DNA of 64,000 nucleotides from Bilabrum cf. latius (lineage: Eukaryota > Bigyra: Bicosoecida > Bigyra > Bicosoecida). The DNA is taken from contig OZ237750.1 in NCBI GenBank assembly GCA_965178125.1, positions 1 to 64,000 of the forward strand. Reading direction: 5' to 3'. The notes beneath the pieces were generated by a model that was not told the origin of the DNA, did not search any database, and saw only the letters and a list, made by a program, of their open reading frames with translations. Position 1 is the first letter of the stretch. Every line of letters begins with the position of its first letter. Position numbers and translations under genes: made by a program. Below are positions 11,501 through 23,615 of this stretch, in pieces.

Positions 11501-13340
11501 ATCTGAGGCGCGGTGAGCAGGAGAAGAATCAATACGAGACGACGCCGACAGAAGCATGTGGGTCTTCTCGTGCAACACTGCCGCAACCGCGCTGTCTACT
11601 GCGTTCCACATGGTCACTCTTCTTATTGATGCGGCCGCTCCAGCCAGCAGTCGTGCCACTCGAGCAAGCACTTCATCACCAGCCCCACTTCTAGCGCACT
11701 CTGCTGCAAGTTCAAGTAGAGCATTTGACCATTTCAACACAATCGTCGCAGCTTGGGCAGATACAAGCAGCGCACCTGCGGAGGCCGCATGGGCATCCAA
11801 GTCATCTGGGCTTTTGGCAGCCGCAGCTGCCGCCGACGATTTTGCGCTTGCTATGACTCCATCGTATAGCTTTGCAGCTGCAGGTCTCATAAGAAGCCCA
11901 GGAGAGAATGGGGGACAGCAAGAGCACGGCAAGTCGATCTGCAACTGGGTTTCACTGCGTCGTCGTGTGAGCGCGAACGACGCGCTTTCTAGCCCCCCGA
12001 TTGATTCTCGCAGCAGCGGTTCCACGACTTCTAGGCACCTTCCACATATTGATAGCAAATCTCCGTCCGAGGCGATGCCGTGGTACACGCTTTCTATTTC
12101 GACTAACACGACTTGCCCAATCGCAGAGGCCGCATGGAGCGGTGAGCCATCAGCTTGAAACTCTTTCGAGACAGATGCAAGCAAAGACCGTCGTTCCTCG
12201 TGCTCTGAAGTAATCTAACACAAATGCGCCAGCCACATCGCCTCCATCTGCCTGGAGTCATGGCTGTACAGAGCTGGCTCCGGTATGATTTCGGCCCCGG
12301 GTTGACCGTTGCTGAGTCCCAGCAGCGAACTGGGAAGACCTACAACTCTGCTTGCACGCTTTGAAGGCGATACAGGCCCACTGCTAGCAGAAAAAAACGA
12401 CTTGAAGGTGTTGCTGAGCCCTTTCCTCTCCTTGTCGACACGCGCGCGAGCCTGCGCCACCCTGGCAATCAGGGCGTCAGCGAACGGCCCCTTCACTATG
12501 CCAGCGGCAGCCGCCCGGAGACCTGCGATGTCGTCAGCATGGAACAGAGATCCCCGTGTAACCATACTGGGGGTAGAGCCTCGATGAAGCATTTGTCGAT
12601 AGTAGCGATTCCCGAACTCGCTGCGTCGGAACGGCTGAGTGGGCTTGCGTGGATCGCCCTCGACGTCAATTAACAGGGGGGCCTGCAAGTGAGGCGTCCA
12701 CGCATCAACCGGGGGCTCTTCGCTTTCACCACGAGCAGTAGCTGCTTCTCCGCCGCGGGCTTCGGATTCATGCCCGTCTCCATCCCTCGCCTTGCCCAAC
12801 TCGACATAGAAACACCGACCAGGCCCGAATGTGTCCCGCACGCCTTTCATGATGCGCTCAGGGTCAATTCGCTCCGAAGAACCACCAGAGCATTGCACAG
12901 CCTCGTGTACCAACAAAAACGCCCACGGAAACCTAGTTGGGGTTGACCCAGACCGAAACTCCGATGGAAGCGAGGCTGCATCGCTCAGGGCAGATAGGGA
13001 CACTGCGGGGTTTGCTGCTCGAGTCGAGACGATCGCAATTCCAAGAATGGGCCATGATTGCACGTTACTTCTCAATCGGCGAAACGCACGATCCAAAGTG
13101 CGTTGGATTGAGGTTGCGTGGGGACTGCTTGCTCCAGCGACACTTGCACCGGGTTCAGCAGCTGTCGTCCTAGCGTGCTGCAAAAGAAATAGCCAAAATT
13201 CCAAGCAGATGCTCTCCATATTTCCATTGAGTTATTCGCTTTGCATGGAGGTGCGAGCACGTCCTTACCTACAAAACATCATGCGGATGGGGTTGTCCGT
13301 AGTCGTACGCTGGTATCAGCATAGGCGATAGTCTAGGCAT
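8507..13340 (-). CDS. TRAPPC8: TRAPPC8 / Trs85, TRAPP complex subunit
   Basis: Subunit of the TRAPP tethering complex that acts on Rab GTPases in ER-Golgi traffic and autophagy. Two exons: 13340-13269 (24 codons) and 13177-8507, with a 91-bp intron 13268-13178 (GTAAGG...TTTTGCAG); about 1,580 residues, against about 1,435 in human. Exon 2 stays in one frame for 1,557 codons broken only by TAG, ending in TGA at 8509-8507. Recognisable blocks: the segment around 12,500-12,350 with a Lys-Gly-Leu-Ser basic stretch preceding PSKRASR, matching the human stretch after LTDHDRIRQF; an Asn-Pro strand block near 10,400; and an Ig-like C-terminal region near 10,000-9,820 (EVLSGQFFGLRVVVRNVG). A methionine at 13219 lies inside the likely intron, so I prefer the 13340 start, which is moderately supported. 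The exon 1/2 junction follows an in-frame TAG. Confidence 0.88.
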
Positions 13341-14030
13341 CCGAGCTTCGCCCTCTCGAGTCGCAACATTCTTCCGAGTATTAACTTGTTGCATGAACGG
13401 CCTGCACAGAACACTGGTAACGACAAACTGCCAAGTGACGTGCCACATTTGCGTGAGAGAGAAGGAAGTCAGAATGGCTCTGCAACTTACTGAAGTGCCT
13501 CCGCCGCATGAAGACCATACTTGCGAAATAGTTCCTATGCATCATCACTTGCTTGCACTAAGGCACAAAGGGAGTCCATGGTGTACCTTGGTGATACAGA
13601 GTTTACTGGGATCTGTAAATATCAGATTGTTCCAGTATCTTGACGCTACAAACATGCAAGCAAACCGAATAAAGGGGACTCGGCGGTGTAGGCTGAGATT
13701 GGGGGGCCTTTGGCCTGAAAGGGTCGGGGGTCTTGTAGTCCTTGTTTGAGGACTCCTCTGGATTCAGGTGATCACTCGAACTCCTTCGGGGGCAACGGTG
13801 CATCTGGGTGCTTGTGGAATCTTTACCCAACAATGTATTTCTGTATTTCTGTATTTAACCGACACATTCCTGGTATCTGGTCAGCCAAGGAGACGCAGGC
13901 TCATATTGTGTCTGGGAATTCCTTAGCATATATCCATTGGCGACGTACGGCATTTTCGTCCTTAATTCGTACTTATCAAAGACTATTATTGGATTCAGAG
14001 CAACTTGCAGTACTTTTTCCTCGACTAGGT
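13341..14030. other. Intergenic region between divergent genes
   Basis: 690 bp between the TRAPPC8 start and the downstream plus-strand gene. Presumably holds both promoters and 5' UTRs. The plus frame of the next gene stays open back to about 13746, so a longer 5' end of that gene is possible. No other feature seen. Confidence 0.5.
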
Positions 14031-17000
14031 ATGCAAGGCGAAGATGGCGCTTCGATGAGCGGTTCGGAAGGCTATCCGCAAACCTTGGCGGAGCAACTGA
14101 GACGGGCAGTCGATGATTCGGTGGGAGTTGCTGCCGTTGGTCGGAGCTCACCGCTGTCACCGCCTCAAGGGGCAACTGCTGGTGAGGCAGCGCTTGCAGA
14201 CCTAATTGAAGAAATGATGGACAAATCACTGGCCTAGGATGCATCACTGGACCGTCTGGCTTCAATTCCACGGGTGTTTCTGTATTACTCGTCGAGATTA
14301 ACGAATGCACACGGGGCTTCTACGCGATTGTCGCTGCAGGGCTGGAAGATGCTTCTGTCAGATTGTGGACATTTGCGATCTTAGTCGGAGCAGCAAGTTG
14401 CAGACATGACACATGTCCGTGCTGTCGCGGCTTAGGCGAGGGAAGGCTTGCACGGAGCTGCAAGTGGACAGTTGGGTCAATCAGGTTTCGTGTTGGCGCT
14501 GGCCATGATCACTGTCAGCCGGTTGCCTCCTGTTCTGCGCAAACAACTAACGAGTGCCGCATCATCGTCTTCAGCATCGAGCGATTCTGGCGGCGGACCT
14601 GCTAGGGGCACACTTCTGGAGGCGGCGGCGAGGCTGAATGCGATGCTTGCAGACGCCAAGGAGCAGCAGGATGCTGTTGATGCCTCTCCTCTCCTGGATC
14701 CAGCTGCAGTCCGCGTGATAGGCGCGCACGAAAAAGACTTAGCCCGTCTGTTCTACCACCGAGCCATTCTCATGGGCTCCATCGGCTTAACCCTTGACGG
14801 GGCTGTGGCAGTGGCGAAGGACTGCGAGCTGTTTCCCCGCCTGTTATCCAAGGAGTCCGTGCAGAGGGAATTTGAAGCAGTGGCTAGCGGCGGCAAGTCC
14901 TTGGGATACTCCGATTTCGTGGAGCTGTTCGGGCGGCTGGCGTTGGTGGCCTATTCTGGTTCTGAATTTGCGGACGCCCTGCCGGACGCAGCCAGCAAAG
15001 TGAACGCGGCCCTCACTGCATTCGAAGGGAGCGAGGCGCTGGACTCGTTCCACAGGGAGGAGCGGGAGAGGGGGGTTGACGTTCTTGCGGCTGTCCGTGC
15101 TGCAGATTCTCGGGCTAGCTCACCGAGTGCCAGGTCTCGCGGCAGTCCTCAGGATGCAGCCGCCCTATCCCTCAGGTCGTCGAGGGCGAGCAGTCCAGGG
15201 GATCGAGCCGGGGATCGCTATTCGGGAGAAGGCCCACCAAGAGCTGGATCAGCAGCGGAATCGAAGCAGAAGCGGAGTCGCCGTGCGGCTCGACGACGCG
15301 CTAGCGTGACCATGCATGCATTGGAGGTGCAGGCTCGTCATGATGCTGCCACTGGCTATGCTGGCGAGTCAGACGGGAATCTACATGTGGACCACGGCCA
15401 CAGCGGTGGTGCAGCCGATTTGAGCTTGTCTGCTGGCATGCTTCCAAAGTCCTAGCCAGGCTCTGAGACGAGCTCGGTGCTATCCCGTGCATCTCGCCCT
15501 GTGTCAGGACCAGGCGATCTGCAGCCTACCGCACCTCAGTACGAGTTTGCCCGTGTCGGAGAGGACAAGCACCGTGCTGGGCAAGCAAGTGATGCGCAAG
15601 ACAGCTCACTGACCTCGAGTACGTCTGCCAGTCCACTCAGAGCCTCGCTGGAGGCAGAACGCATGCAGCTTGCCAGGGATCTCGATGCCAGGGCGAATCC
15701 TCCAGGTCCTGGACCGCAGCTGGAGCAGCCGTTCGACTATCCTCCAAGCAGCCACGAGCATGCCGGTGTTGCTCCGGTGGACCGATCAGTTGGGGCTAGC
15801 GTTGGCATGTTAAAGAGGAGTGGGGTTGCAGAGTCTCTATCTCTCGCAGCGCCAGGGTCATCGGTCTCCGTGGATGGGTCGCAGGCGCGCGGCCCATTAG
15901 GCTCGATGCGCAGCCCGCCCCGGTCTCCGCGCCATTCCAAAGGAGAATCCGGCAGGAGCAGCCGGCCTCAGCACTCAAGCCGCGTCGATGACTAGCTTGT
16001 CGCAGGAGTCACTTAGTAGCTGCAAGCTGTAGCACACAGGGCCCACGATGCCTTCTTCTTCTACTGTCGCATCGATGATCCAGCCAATCGAGGCGAAATG
16101 AGCCCGCGGAACTTTGTGCGGCTGTTGCGCGACGCCGGTTTTTTCGATTCATCCACGGGACTGACTGTGCACGAGGTGCAACTGCAGCTGGTAATTATGG
16201 CACGCAACAGATCACACCATAAGGATGAGCGGGAGTGGGCCCGGGATGACAAGTTGGATGCATCTGATGCAGCCGATACAAGAACAGCGCGATCTAGCCG
16301 CGTGGGAGCCGGGCAGGGCCAGCCCTCCAAGCAATACAGCTCTCGCGGCTCTATTCGGTCCGGAACGGTCGGATCAAGGCGGGGGTCCGTTTCCAGGGCA
16401 TCGTCCGTTGGGAGCGGAAAGCGCGGCCGACGTGGCAGCATTATTGGTGGCGCCGCATCGCAGCTCGCCAGCGAAGCAGTGCTTGACTGCGACGGATTCG
16501 TCGAGGCCGTAGTTCGTTGCTGCGAGCTGCGCCGCTAGCATACAGCGAAGCGAAACAGGCGGCAGCAGGTGTCAAGCAGCTTGTCCCAGCCACAAGCTGC
16601 CTTTGATTTTTCTCGCCAGCTCTTGCTTGAAGACATAGCACCGCTCGGAGAGGTTGCCTCAGGCTATGAGCAGATGCTATAGCGAGTAGAAAGTGCGGCA
16701 GTCGTTCAGAACATGCGTCGAAGCCGGAAGCTGCTTTCCAGGCTTTTTACATATTTTTGCGACGCGCGCAAAGGTGACGACACGAGCCAGGTGCTTCGGC
16801 TGCCTTAGCTGGTGAAGCTGTGCATAGATTGCGAGATATCCCCGCGCCTTATTAGCCGTTCTGAGATCGAAGCAGTGTTCTACCACGTTGCGAGGAGGCA
16901 CGGTACAGACGCAACCACTGGAGGGGGTCCGCTGCGTGGCGTGACCGGAACTTCCGTGGGGGGCTATCGACGCGCCTCGATCACACAAGCAGAGCGGCAA

Positions 17001-19583
17001 CAGGAGACAGGTGAGGAAGGCACTGGAGAGCGAGGCATGGATGCAAGCTATGTCACGTTTCCTGCCTTTGTGGAGTGCCTCGGTGTGTTCGCACTGCAAG
17101 GATTGGCGCAACCTTTCATGCATCGCATGTACCCTAGACCAGAGAACAAGGTGGAGGGGATGATCCTGTGGATTCGAAGCAGCGATGTGCTGCGCAAGAT
17201 CTAGTCCGAAGACCATTAGAGGGGCTACGGCCGAAAGTCAGGGCGAAAACTGTCCAAGCGAGCTGCTGCTGGCGAGATAGTTCCAGCAGACATCGACACT
17301 TACTCGAAATTAGTCGCTCAGATACGACCGGAATTGCGACCAAGTGCGGGTGGATCGAATGGCGGTCGCGTGCGTCGAAGCTCAGTGTTTGCAGGGCTTA
17401 TGGCATCCAAGGAGGAGCAAGGCCTGCTCCTCGAGCGAGCCAAGGACGAGTACGCCGAGCGAGGTGGAATTGGCCTGGATCGGGTAGCCGATGGCTCTGC
17501 AGAGGATATTGGTCATGTCGACTAGTCGACGGCCAGATCTTTCCGGTTTGGTGAGGGACAAAACTCTGTCGATGAGGGGCCGCAAGACGTCCATAGCAAT
17601 GCGATCTCGGGTGTTCCAGATGGCAGAGGCACAACTGGGAGTAGCAGCAGACCGCCACCACCGCCGCCCCCACGTCGGGATGGAGGCGCCGAGCAGCCTG
17701 CCTCTGAAGGATGCAGCGCTGCTGCTACCAGCGAGGATGTCCAGCTGGACCACCAGGCTGCCGCAGCACCGTTGGACCGAGATACTGCCCCAGCTGTTGC
17801 AGTAGCGCTCCGTATTCTTGCTGCAGCGCTTAACGCGTCATCAAACAGCTAGATTGTGGCATCAGATGACAATGAAGTGCGAAATGTGATCCAGCCGGCT
17901 CGCAAAGATATCGAGTCGGCAATTAGAGCGGTGTCTGCGGCGAGCACGGATCCGGATCATGGGCTTCCGCAAGATGTAGCAGAAATTGCAGCTTCAGCCG
18001 CGAGTGCGGTTGCACAGGATAGGGGTGTATCTGGTGGTGCTATCAGTGACCCCTCCAGTCGAGATGGGGAAGGGTCTGTTTCTGCTGAGAAGTTGCTGCG
18101 CATCGCAAAGGCACTCGAGACTGTGGCCTAGGGCCCAACCCCGCACGTATCGCCTAGCCGCAATCACTAGGCGAATCAGGGTGATGATTTAGTAGAGGCG
18201 ATCGGCCAGTTTGAGGAAAGCAAGCGAAGCACTGGATATACTTCGGCACACCGGGGTCTCGCTCCCGCCCCGCAGCACATTAGCGCACGGGCTGTACACC
18301 AGCAAGGCGGGTCTATGTTAGTGTCGCCATCCAGAACTCCAGGCCAGATATCTGGCTTCTAGCGTTCCTATGCGTCTCCATAGAGGCAGCATCCAGGCAA
18401 TCAGGGCAGTTCGCGGTCAGATACCGGTGAGCGAAACATGCAGAGTGGACTGCGTTCAAGCAGATCTAGCAAGAGGGGTCCTTCCATGCAGTCAAAAGGG
18501 TAGGCGTCTGTCCCGGTGGAAGCCCCCAGCGGGCACAATGGATTGCTCGAATGGTTGCAATCCGCCCCGCTGGCTCGTGACGAAGACGAGAAGTCAAGAA
18601 GGCTGCAGCTGATTCGGAGTGTGAGAGAGAATGCCATGCGGGCCTCACAGGAAGTCGCCTTCAAGGAGAACCTTGGGCATACGGGGGCAGCCTGGGCGGG
18701 CGGGCTTCGTCGAGGTTTGCCGACAACCCCATCCAGCCGGCGCAAGCATACCGCAGGGACACCCGCGAGCGCCCACGTGGTTGCTCACCCGTACGAGCCT
18801 GTCGGGAGCCGGAGCCATGTCGTGGGCGCGTCGACTGCAAGCGGCGGGGCCGGAGGAGCCGTACTGGATTTCAGGGGCGTTGTGGAGCATGTGCACAGGG
18901 CGGAGCGAGGCCGCGCCTGGAAACAAACGCAGGACTGGATCCGCACTCAACGCGTGGACTTGTCTGGTGCATCTGGCTTCAGCGGGCGCAGGACCACACC
19001 TCGAGGGCCGCGCCTCGTGACAGACTCTCTGGCCCTCTCCCGGTCCGGCAAGAAAGAGCTGAAGGCGTCCAAGGCTTGGGGGCGCAAGGACGATGACAAC
19101 GGCGATGACGATTGGATTGCAGCGCAGTCCCGCCTCGAGATTGCCAGGGAGGCCGAGCTGGCGGCGTCTAAGCGATCCACTGGGATGACGCCCGTGCCTC
19201 CTCCGCTCTGGGCGTCCGCTCACGGATCTGGCGCGCACGTGCCGCCTGTTCGGCTGGAAGACACTTTGCGATCGTAGACATCGCGCAGCCTCGGGAAGCC
19301 CGCACTGGGAGGCACCACGAGGAGTACCACCAAGCCGAGGTCCTTCGCCCTTCGTGCGCTGGCCCGTGCGAAGGAGCGGGATGGCATCCTTTTCTCGTCC
19401 GTTGCCAGTCAGCAAGAGTAGCATCAGGACGCTCCCACCGCGAGCGGGAGGACTCCGAGCGCTGGCGGCCGTCCTGGTGCTGGTGTGGCCGAGGCTGCTC
19501 AGGGAGAGGTGAAAGTGGGCCTACCGGAGCAGACCCCCGAGGCAGATAATCTAGGCATGTCGTCGGCTTTTGAGTTGGAATAA
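14031..19583 (+). CDS. Large protein with four TPPP/EF-hand-like helical modules
   Basis: Single frame of 1,851 codons from ATG 14031 to TAA 19581-19583, interrupted only by TAG. Four related segments of roughly 40-100 residues are visible, encoded near 14,240-14,380, 14,725-14,960, 16,030-16,200 and 16,700-17,110. Each follows a pattern of LFxYF near the start, then a hydrophobic helix ending in a DC or DAG (WKMLLSDCG, AVAVAKDCELF, FVRLLRDAGFF, LVKLCIDCEI), often followed by a second helix and an 'xxFxxFxxxLxxxAL' strand. This resembles p25-alpha/TPPP or paired EF-hand folds, which in protists often sit on axonemal microtubules. The linkers and the C-terminal third are Ser/Arg/Gly/Gln-rich. 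Exact family and start are uncertain; a few earlier in-frame start options exist because the frame is open upstream. Confidence 0.6.
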
Positions 19584-19884
19584 TTGTGAGCGTCTATTTT
19601 TCCATGCGTTTTCCTTATCTCTGCCCAAACCAGCTAAGCACTGGCCGTTGTGGATGTACGCTAACTTGTGGCAGTCGTGTGGTATTGCATCATGATCAGA
19701 CACCCACCAGGTTGGCACACATGTGCAACCTAAACCTGATAGACAAAATTCATCTACACATCAAAACAAACAAACAAATAACCTGGCAAACAAAATGAAA
19801 CAAAACCAAACTGGGACTCGGAGTGCGTCGGTCGCCGACGGCGTCTGTGGACCACACTGGCAGCCACAGTGTTCATCGGTGATA
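19584..19884. other. Intergenic spacer, 301 bp
   Basis: AT-richer than the flanking genes, with A-rich stretches such as the AAACAAACAAACAAAT run just before 19780. Likely the 3' end of the upstream gene and promoter of the MBOAT gene. No gene seen. Confidence 0.5.
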
Positions 19885-21998
19885 ATGGCTCCGGCGACGA
19901 AACGTTCTGCTGTATCGTTTTCAGATATGCTGGGCTCGACATGGCCTCCGTGGCTGCTCGCAGAATACTGTGCATACCTCGGGCTATTTGGATACTTGAT
20001 ATACACTGTACGTACGAGTCGGCGACTATCTGTCACGCAGCAATCGCAATTCACCGCAGGATTGTTATCAGTGTTTATCTTGTATCGCAGGAGCTGCTTC
20101 CTTGGCTAACGGAGACCGCCCCCAATGCTTGCCGTGGGAGCGAGAGATGTGCACGCGATATGAACTCTGATATTGCTTGGTTCCCAGGAGGATCAGTAGA
20201 TGTGTCAGACGATCAAATGCGACGGTTTAGACAGGGTTTCTTGTTGTTGGGAACCTTTGCGGTGGTGCATGCTGCAGTCTCACAGGGCCTCAGGGTGTGC
20301 ACGTTCTCTTTCGGTTTCCCCAGACTGCAGCTCCTCGGACACGCCGCAATCGGGTTAGTTTTCATATTTTATCTCCACGGCTGGCAGGCTGTCATTCCTG
20401 TCAGCGCGGCTTTCTTCTGCTGGTGCTTATCCGTTGTTGCATTTCTGTCGCCACCATCAGTACGATCTATTGGACTGCCAGCCGCCGTTTGGCTCGGAAC
20501 CATAGGGCTTCGTATTGTTGCTGAAGTGATCAGAGATAGGATTTCACTCGAATGGGTTTCATCGGGAGTGTGTGCCAATCTACTGGGCGCTCCGTGCCTC
20601 GAAGCAGTCCATTCGCTGACTTAGTACTCGGGCATGGTTGGCTGGCACACCACGTTCCCGTTGCTGATGCTCAGATGCATTTCATTCGTCTGCGATGCGG
20701 CATGGGCGCAGGGCGAAGAGCGCGGCGCTTCATCGTCTGGCAAGCGCAGTGCTGAGTAGGTCGGCCCTGCAAGTCTTCAGGTATCCGGTGGATCTAGCAG
20801 CGGAATGAGCAGTGCTGCGAGGAGCAGAAACACTGCCAGTGCTAGTTTATCAGAGTCGTAGCCAACTTTGGTGAAGCCGAGGTCCCGTCCGAGGTCAGCA
20901 TCAGTTGTACTTGCGTCCACACCGCTTCCAGAGGCGGCCTACATGCAGCCGGAGGCGGTGCTCGCCTACCTGTTTTTCCCGCCGCTGTACCTTTCGGGGC
21001 CCACGATAACATTCAATTCGTTCATGTCTCAGATGAGGACTAGCCAGCCGATGAAGGGCACATCTTATGTTGTGCTGTACGCCATCCGCTTCCTGTTCTG
21101 TGGCTTGTTGCTTGAGCTGATCCTCGAGTTTGTGCCGGTGTTCGGGCTCATTAACCACAAGCCGTTTCAGTCACTGGATGCCACTGCATTTGCAGGGATC
21201 GGGCTTGTATCGCTCTTTGTCCTGTGGCTCAAGTTTCTTGTGATTTGGAGATTCGCGCGCCTATGGTCGCTGTTTGCTGGGCTGAACCCGCCCGAGAATA
21301 TGAAGCGCTGCGTGTACAACAATTACAGCGTCCAGGGCTTCTGGAGAGGGTGGCACTGTTCCTACAACAGGTGGGTGCTGAGGTACGTATACTTTCCCTT
21401 GGGAGGCGGGCGGCAAGGGCTTCTCCGCAGGCTGGTCAACATCGCGATCGTGTTTACGTTTGTGGCGCTCTGGCACGATATGAACCCAAAGTTATTGACA
21501 TGGGGATGGCTGATAGCCGTGGCCTTCGCTCCTGAGCTCGTATGTGCGTGGTACACCGCCCGGCCCGAGTCGAGCTGGTTGACGCGATCTCGTTGGTTCC
21601 GATGGGTAGGCGGGGCCGCTGCTACGCTGCAAGTGCTAGGGCTGATCATCGCAAACGTCATTGGGTTTGCTGTCGGACCGAAGGGTACCATGGCTCTGAT
21701 CCATGGCATGACTGGGCATGGAGGCCATCAGTCTCGCAGGCATGGGTCGGGAGGCAGGCCCCCAGCCGACCCACTTTGGGTGATTGTGGGTGCATTTGCT
21801 GTCTTATTTGCTGGGGTACAGTGGATGTTCTTGGTTCGCGCCCTGGAAGAAGGCTGGAGGCCATGGGGGAGTTCTAGTGGCGTGAGACCGAAGCAAGACA
21901 CTCGTGAGGTCGCCAACTAGGCCGTATCCGCAGCACGCCGCGAGGGCGGCCCGAGGGAACGGAGGGAGGGAGCGCAGCAGCGGCATGGCGCCGATTGA
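19885..21998 (+). CDS. GUP1-type MBOAT O-acyltransferase
   Basis: Multi-pass membrane acyltransferase of the MBOAT family, GUP1/HHAT-like branch; GUP1 in yeast remodels GPI-anchor lipids. Exon 1 is 19885-20007, intron 20008-20090 (83 bp, GTACGT...TCGCAG, phase 0), exon 2 20091-21998 ending TGA; about 676 residues. Signatures: SVDVSDDQ followed by FR near the N-terminus (GUP1 has VDxSDxQY..FR); LSGPTITFNSF; FWRGWHCSYNRWVLRYVYF followed by PLGG; and FTFVALWHDM with the family's catalytic His, then WGWLI and PE. Several in-frame TAG codons, for example at 20622, just before YSGMVGWH. The last TAG lies at 21918 and the frame continues 26 codons to TGA. Substrate is inferred from the family only. 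Confidence 0.87.
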
Positions 21999-22187
21999 TT
22001 GATCCTTTATTGCGGCGACGCCACTGAGCGGTACACATTACAAGGGTAGCTGTTTGTTCGATTCTGCCTCATCCTATCATTAACTGCAATTGCACCCGGC
22101 CCCAGCACAAGACCCTTGGCGCGCAGTGCAGCATCGCCCACGAACAACTAGCCCCACACAGGTGAGTGAAACCCCACGCACCGCCCT

Positions 22188-23003
22188 TCAAATCTCGTCG
22201 TCCGGGTTTTTGTATGCTACTGCAGCATCCACCTTGTGGACGGTCGTAGTGAATGACCGCAGCATGACTTCGCTTGCTTTCTGTATGTACTTGGGGTCAG
22301 AGTCCTCCCACGTGGTCGGAACGCTTGCATCCTTATCCGTGTAGACAAGCAAGTCGAAGGCGCATGGCTCCTCGAGCATCGGCAAGAAGGTAACACTTGC
22401 GGTGATCTGCCGAATGATGGCCTGAATCTCCTTCTAGATTTCCTTAGGGTCCTTGCCCTTGGAGGACGCCCCCGTGGGACCTTTTGACACAACCGCTGCA
22501 TCAGTCTGCACATTGAATACCCATCGCTCCAATGTCTCCCCGGATTCCACACCAGACACCGCCACCACAAACTTTTGCACTTGCCCGTGCGTGAGCCATG
22601 CTGCAGGAATTGAGTCAGTGAGCGTTCTGCTACCACAGTATGCGGTCATGGTAGTCGTTCTATGCGATCTCATAGCTATTCACGAATGCTTACCGCTAAT
22701 TTGCTTCAGAACCTGGGACAGGTACGCCTTCAACCCGTCGTCTGTGGAGACTTGCATTGGCAAGCCATACTTCATGGCAGTCGAAAACGAGTCCGGCGGG
22801 TATATTCCACGCTAATATAGAATAGAATTTATGGCGAAGCCAAAAAACTCCGTCACGGTTTCAACGCTGCCTTTCAAAGTCACTTCATTGCTTGTTGCTG
22901 TCTCAACAGATGCCTGTGGAGTGGGAGAGGTACGGAGAGCACCAAATCATGGATTCACGACTATCAAAAATAGATAAATTGTTTCAACAGAGAATCTAAC
23001 CAT
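22188..23003 (-). CDS. MAD2: MAD2 spindle assembly checkpoint HORMA protein
   Basis: Spindle checkpoint protein that binds Cdc20 and Mad1 through a HORMA domain. Exons: 22913-22694 and 22600-22188, intron 22693-22601 (93 bp); with a proposed first exon that is only the ATG at 23003-23001 (87-bp intron) the product is 211 residues (human 205). Conserved blocks: EFFGFAINSILY-TAG-RGIYPP; ESGETLERW; I-TAG-KEIQAIIRQITA; TFLP; EEPCAFDLLVYTDKD; LRSFTTTVHKVD; ending AYKNPDDEI and TGA. Both TAG codons (22814-22812 and 22436-22434) coincide with glutamines in human MAD2, the first with an essentially invariant one. The first exon is the weakest part of the model: the frame upstream of 22913 has a TGA and no ATG, so an intron is needed there. 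Confidence 0.92.
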
Positions 23004-23165
23004 CTGGTGGGCAATTAGGTTGCTTTGAGGGACGAACGGATGCGAAGGAGACGAGAAACCGGAACACCATGACCGTCTGGGTGCACCGCTTCGGAATCCG
23101 TTAAGCCAAGCAAAGCTGCCCTGTACAGGGCGCCCCCAAAGGCTAGCTCTAGTCAAACCTCAGAG

Positions 23166-23564
23166 ATGGTAGAGTTCCGAAAAGTGGAGGAGTCAGCGTT
23201 GGTTAAGGCATGTGACATGACCTCGGAGACGCAACTGGAGGTGATTGATATTGTTACCGCAGCGGTTGAAAAATAGCTCACAACAGAGAACTTCGAAGTA
23301 AGCATTGCGTATCCAGATCCTAGCTTATTTGCATATTATTTAGTTCCAATTCGTGGCGCAAGACACTATTGATTGCTCATGATTATTGCTTTTTTCCTGC
23401 AGAAAGCGTCCCAGTCTATCAAGGAGACAATGGACAAGAAGTTTGGCGGGACGTGGCATTGTTGCATTGGGGAAGGCTTTGGTTTTGAGGTGGAGCACGA
23501 AACAAGATCGTTGCTCTATCTGCAGTACCAGAAAAAGCTTGGGATACTTGTCTACAAAAACTGA
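23166..23564 (+). CDS. DNAL4: DNAL4-like axonemal dynein light chain
   Basis: LC8-family light chain, closest by eye to DNAL4 of outer-arm axonemal dynein. Exon 1 23166-23297 (44 codons), intron 23298-23402 (105 bp, GTAAGC...CCTGCAG, phase 0), exon 2 23403-23564 ending TGA; 97 residues against about 105 in human. Exon 2 carries the family core: SIKETMDKKFGGTWHCCIG, then EGFGFEVEHET and a LLYL strand. Exon 1 has the VKACDM..ET block. One in-frame TAG at 23274-23276 after EK, where homologues have Phe or Tyr, so this site does not test the code. Its 3' end lies 52 bp from the convergent RRS1 end. Confidence 0.9.
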
Positions 23565-23615
23565 TTGAAGCCGAGCATTCCCAGGCATGAGACTTTATTG
23601 AACCCATGTAACAAA

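Noticed and set aside
13177-13219. ATG at 13219 as the TRAPPC8 start
   Set aside because: The codons 13219-13178 coincide with a pyrimidine-rich intron end (CTATTTCTTTTGCAG); a GT-AG intron joins an upstream ATG exon in frame.
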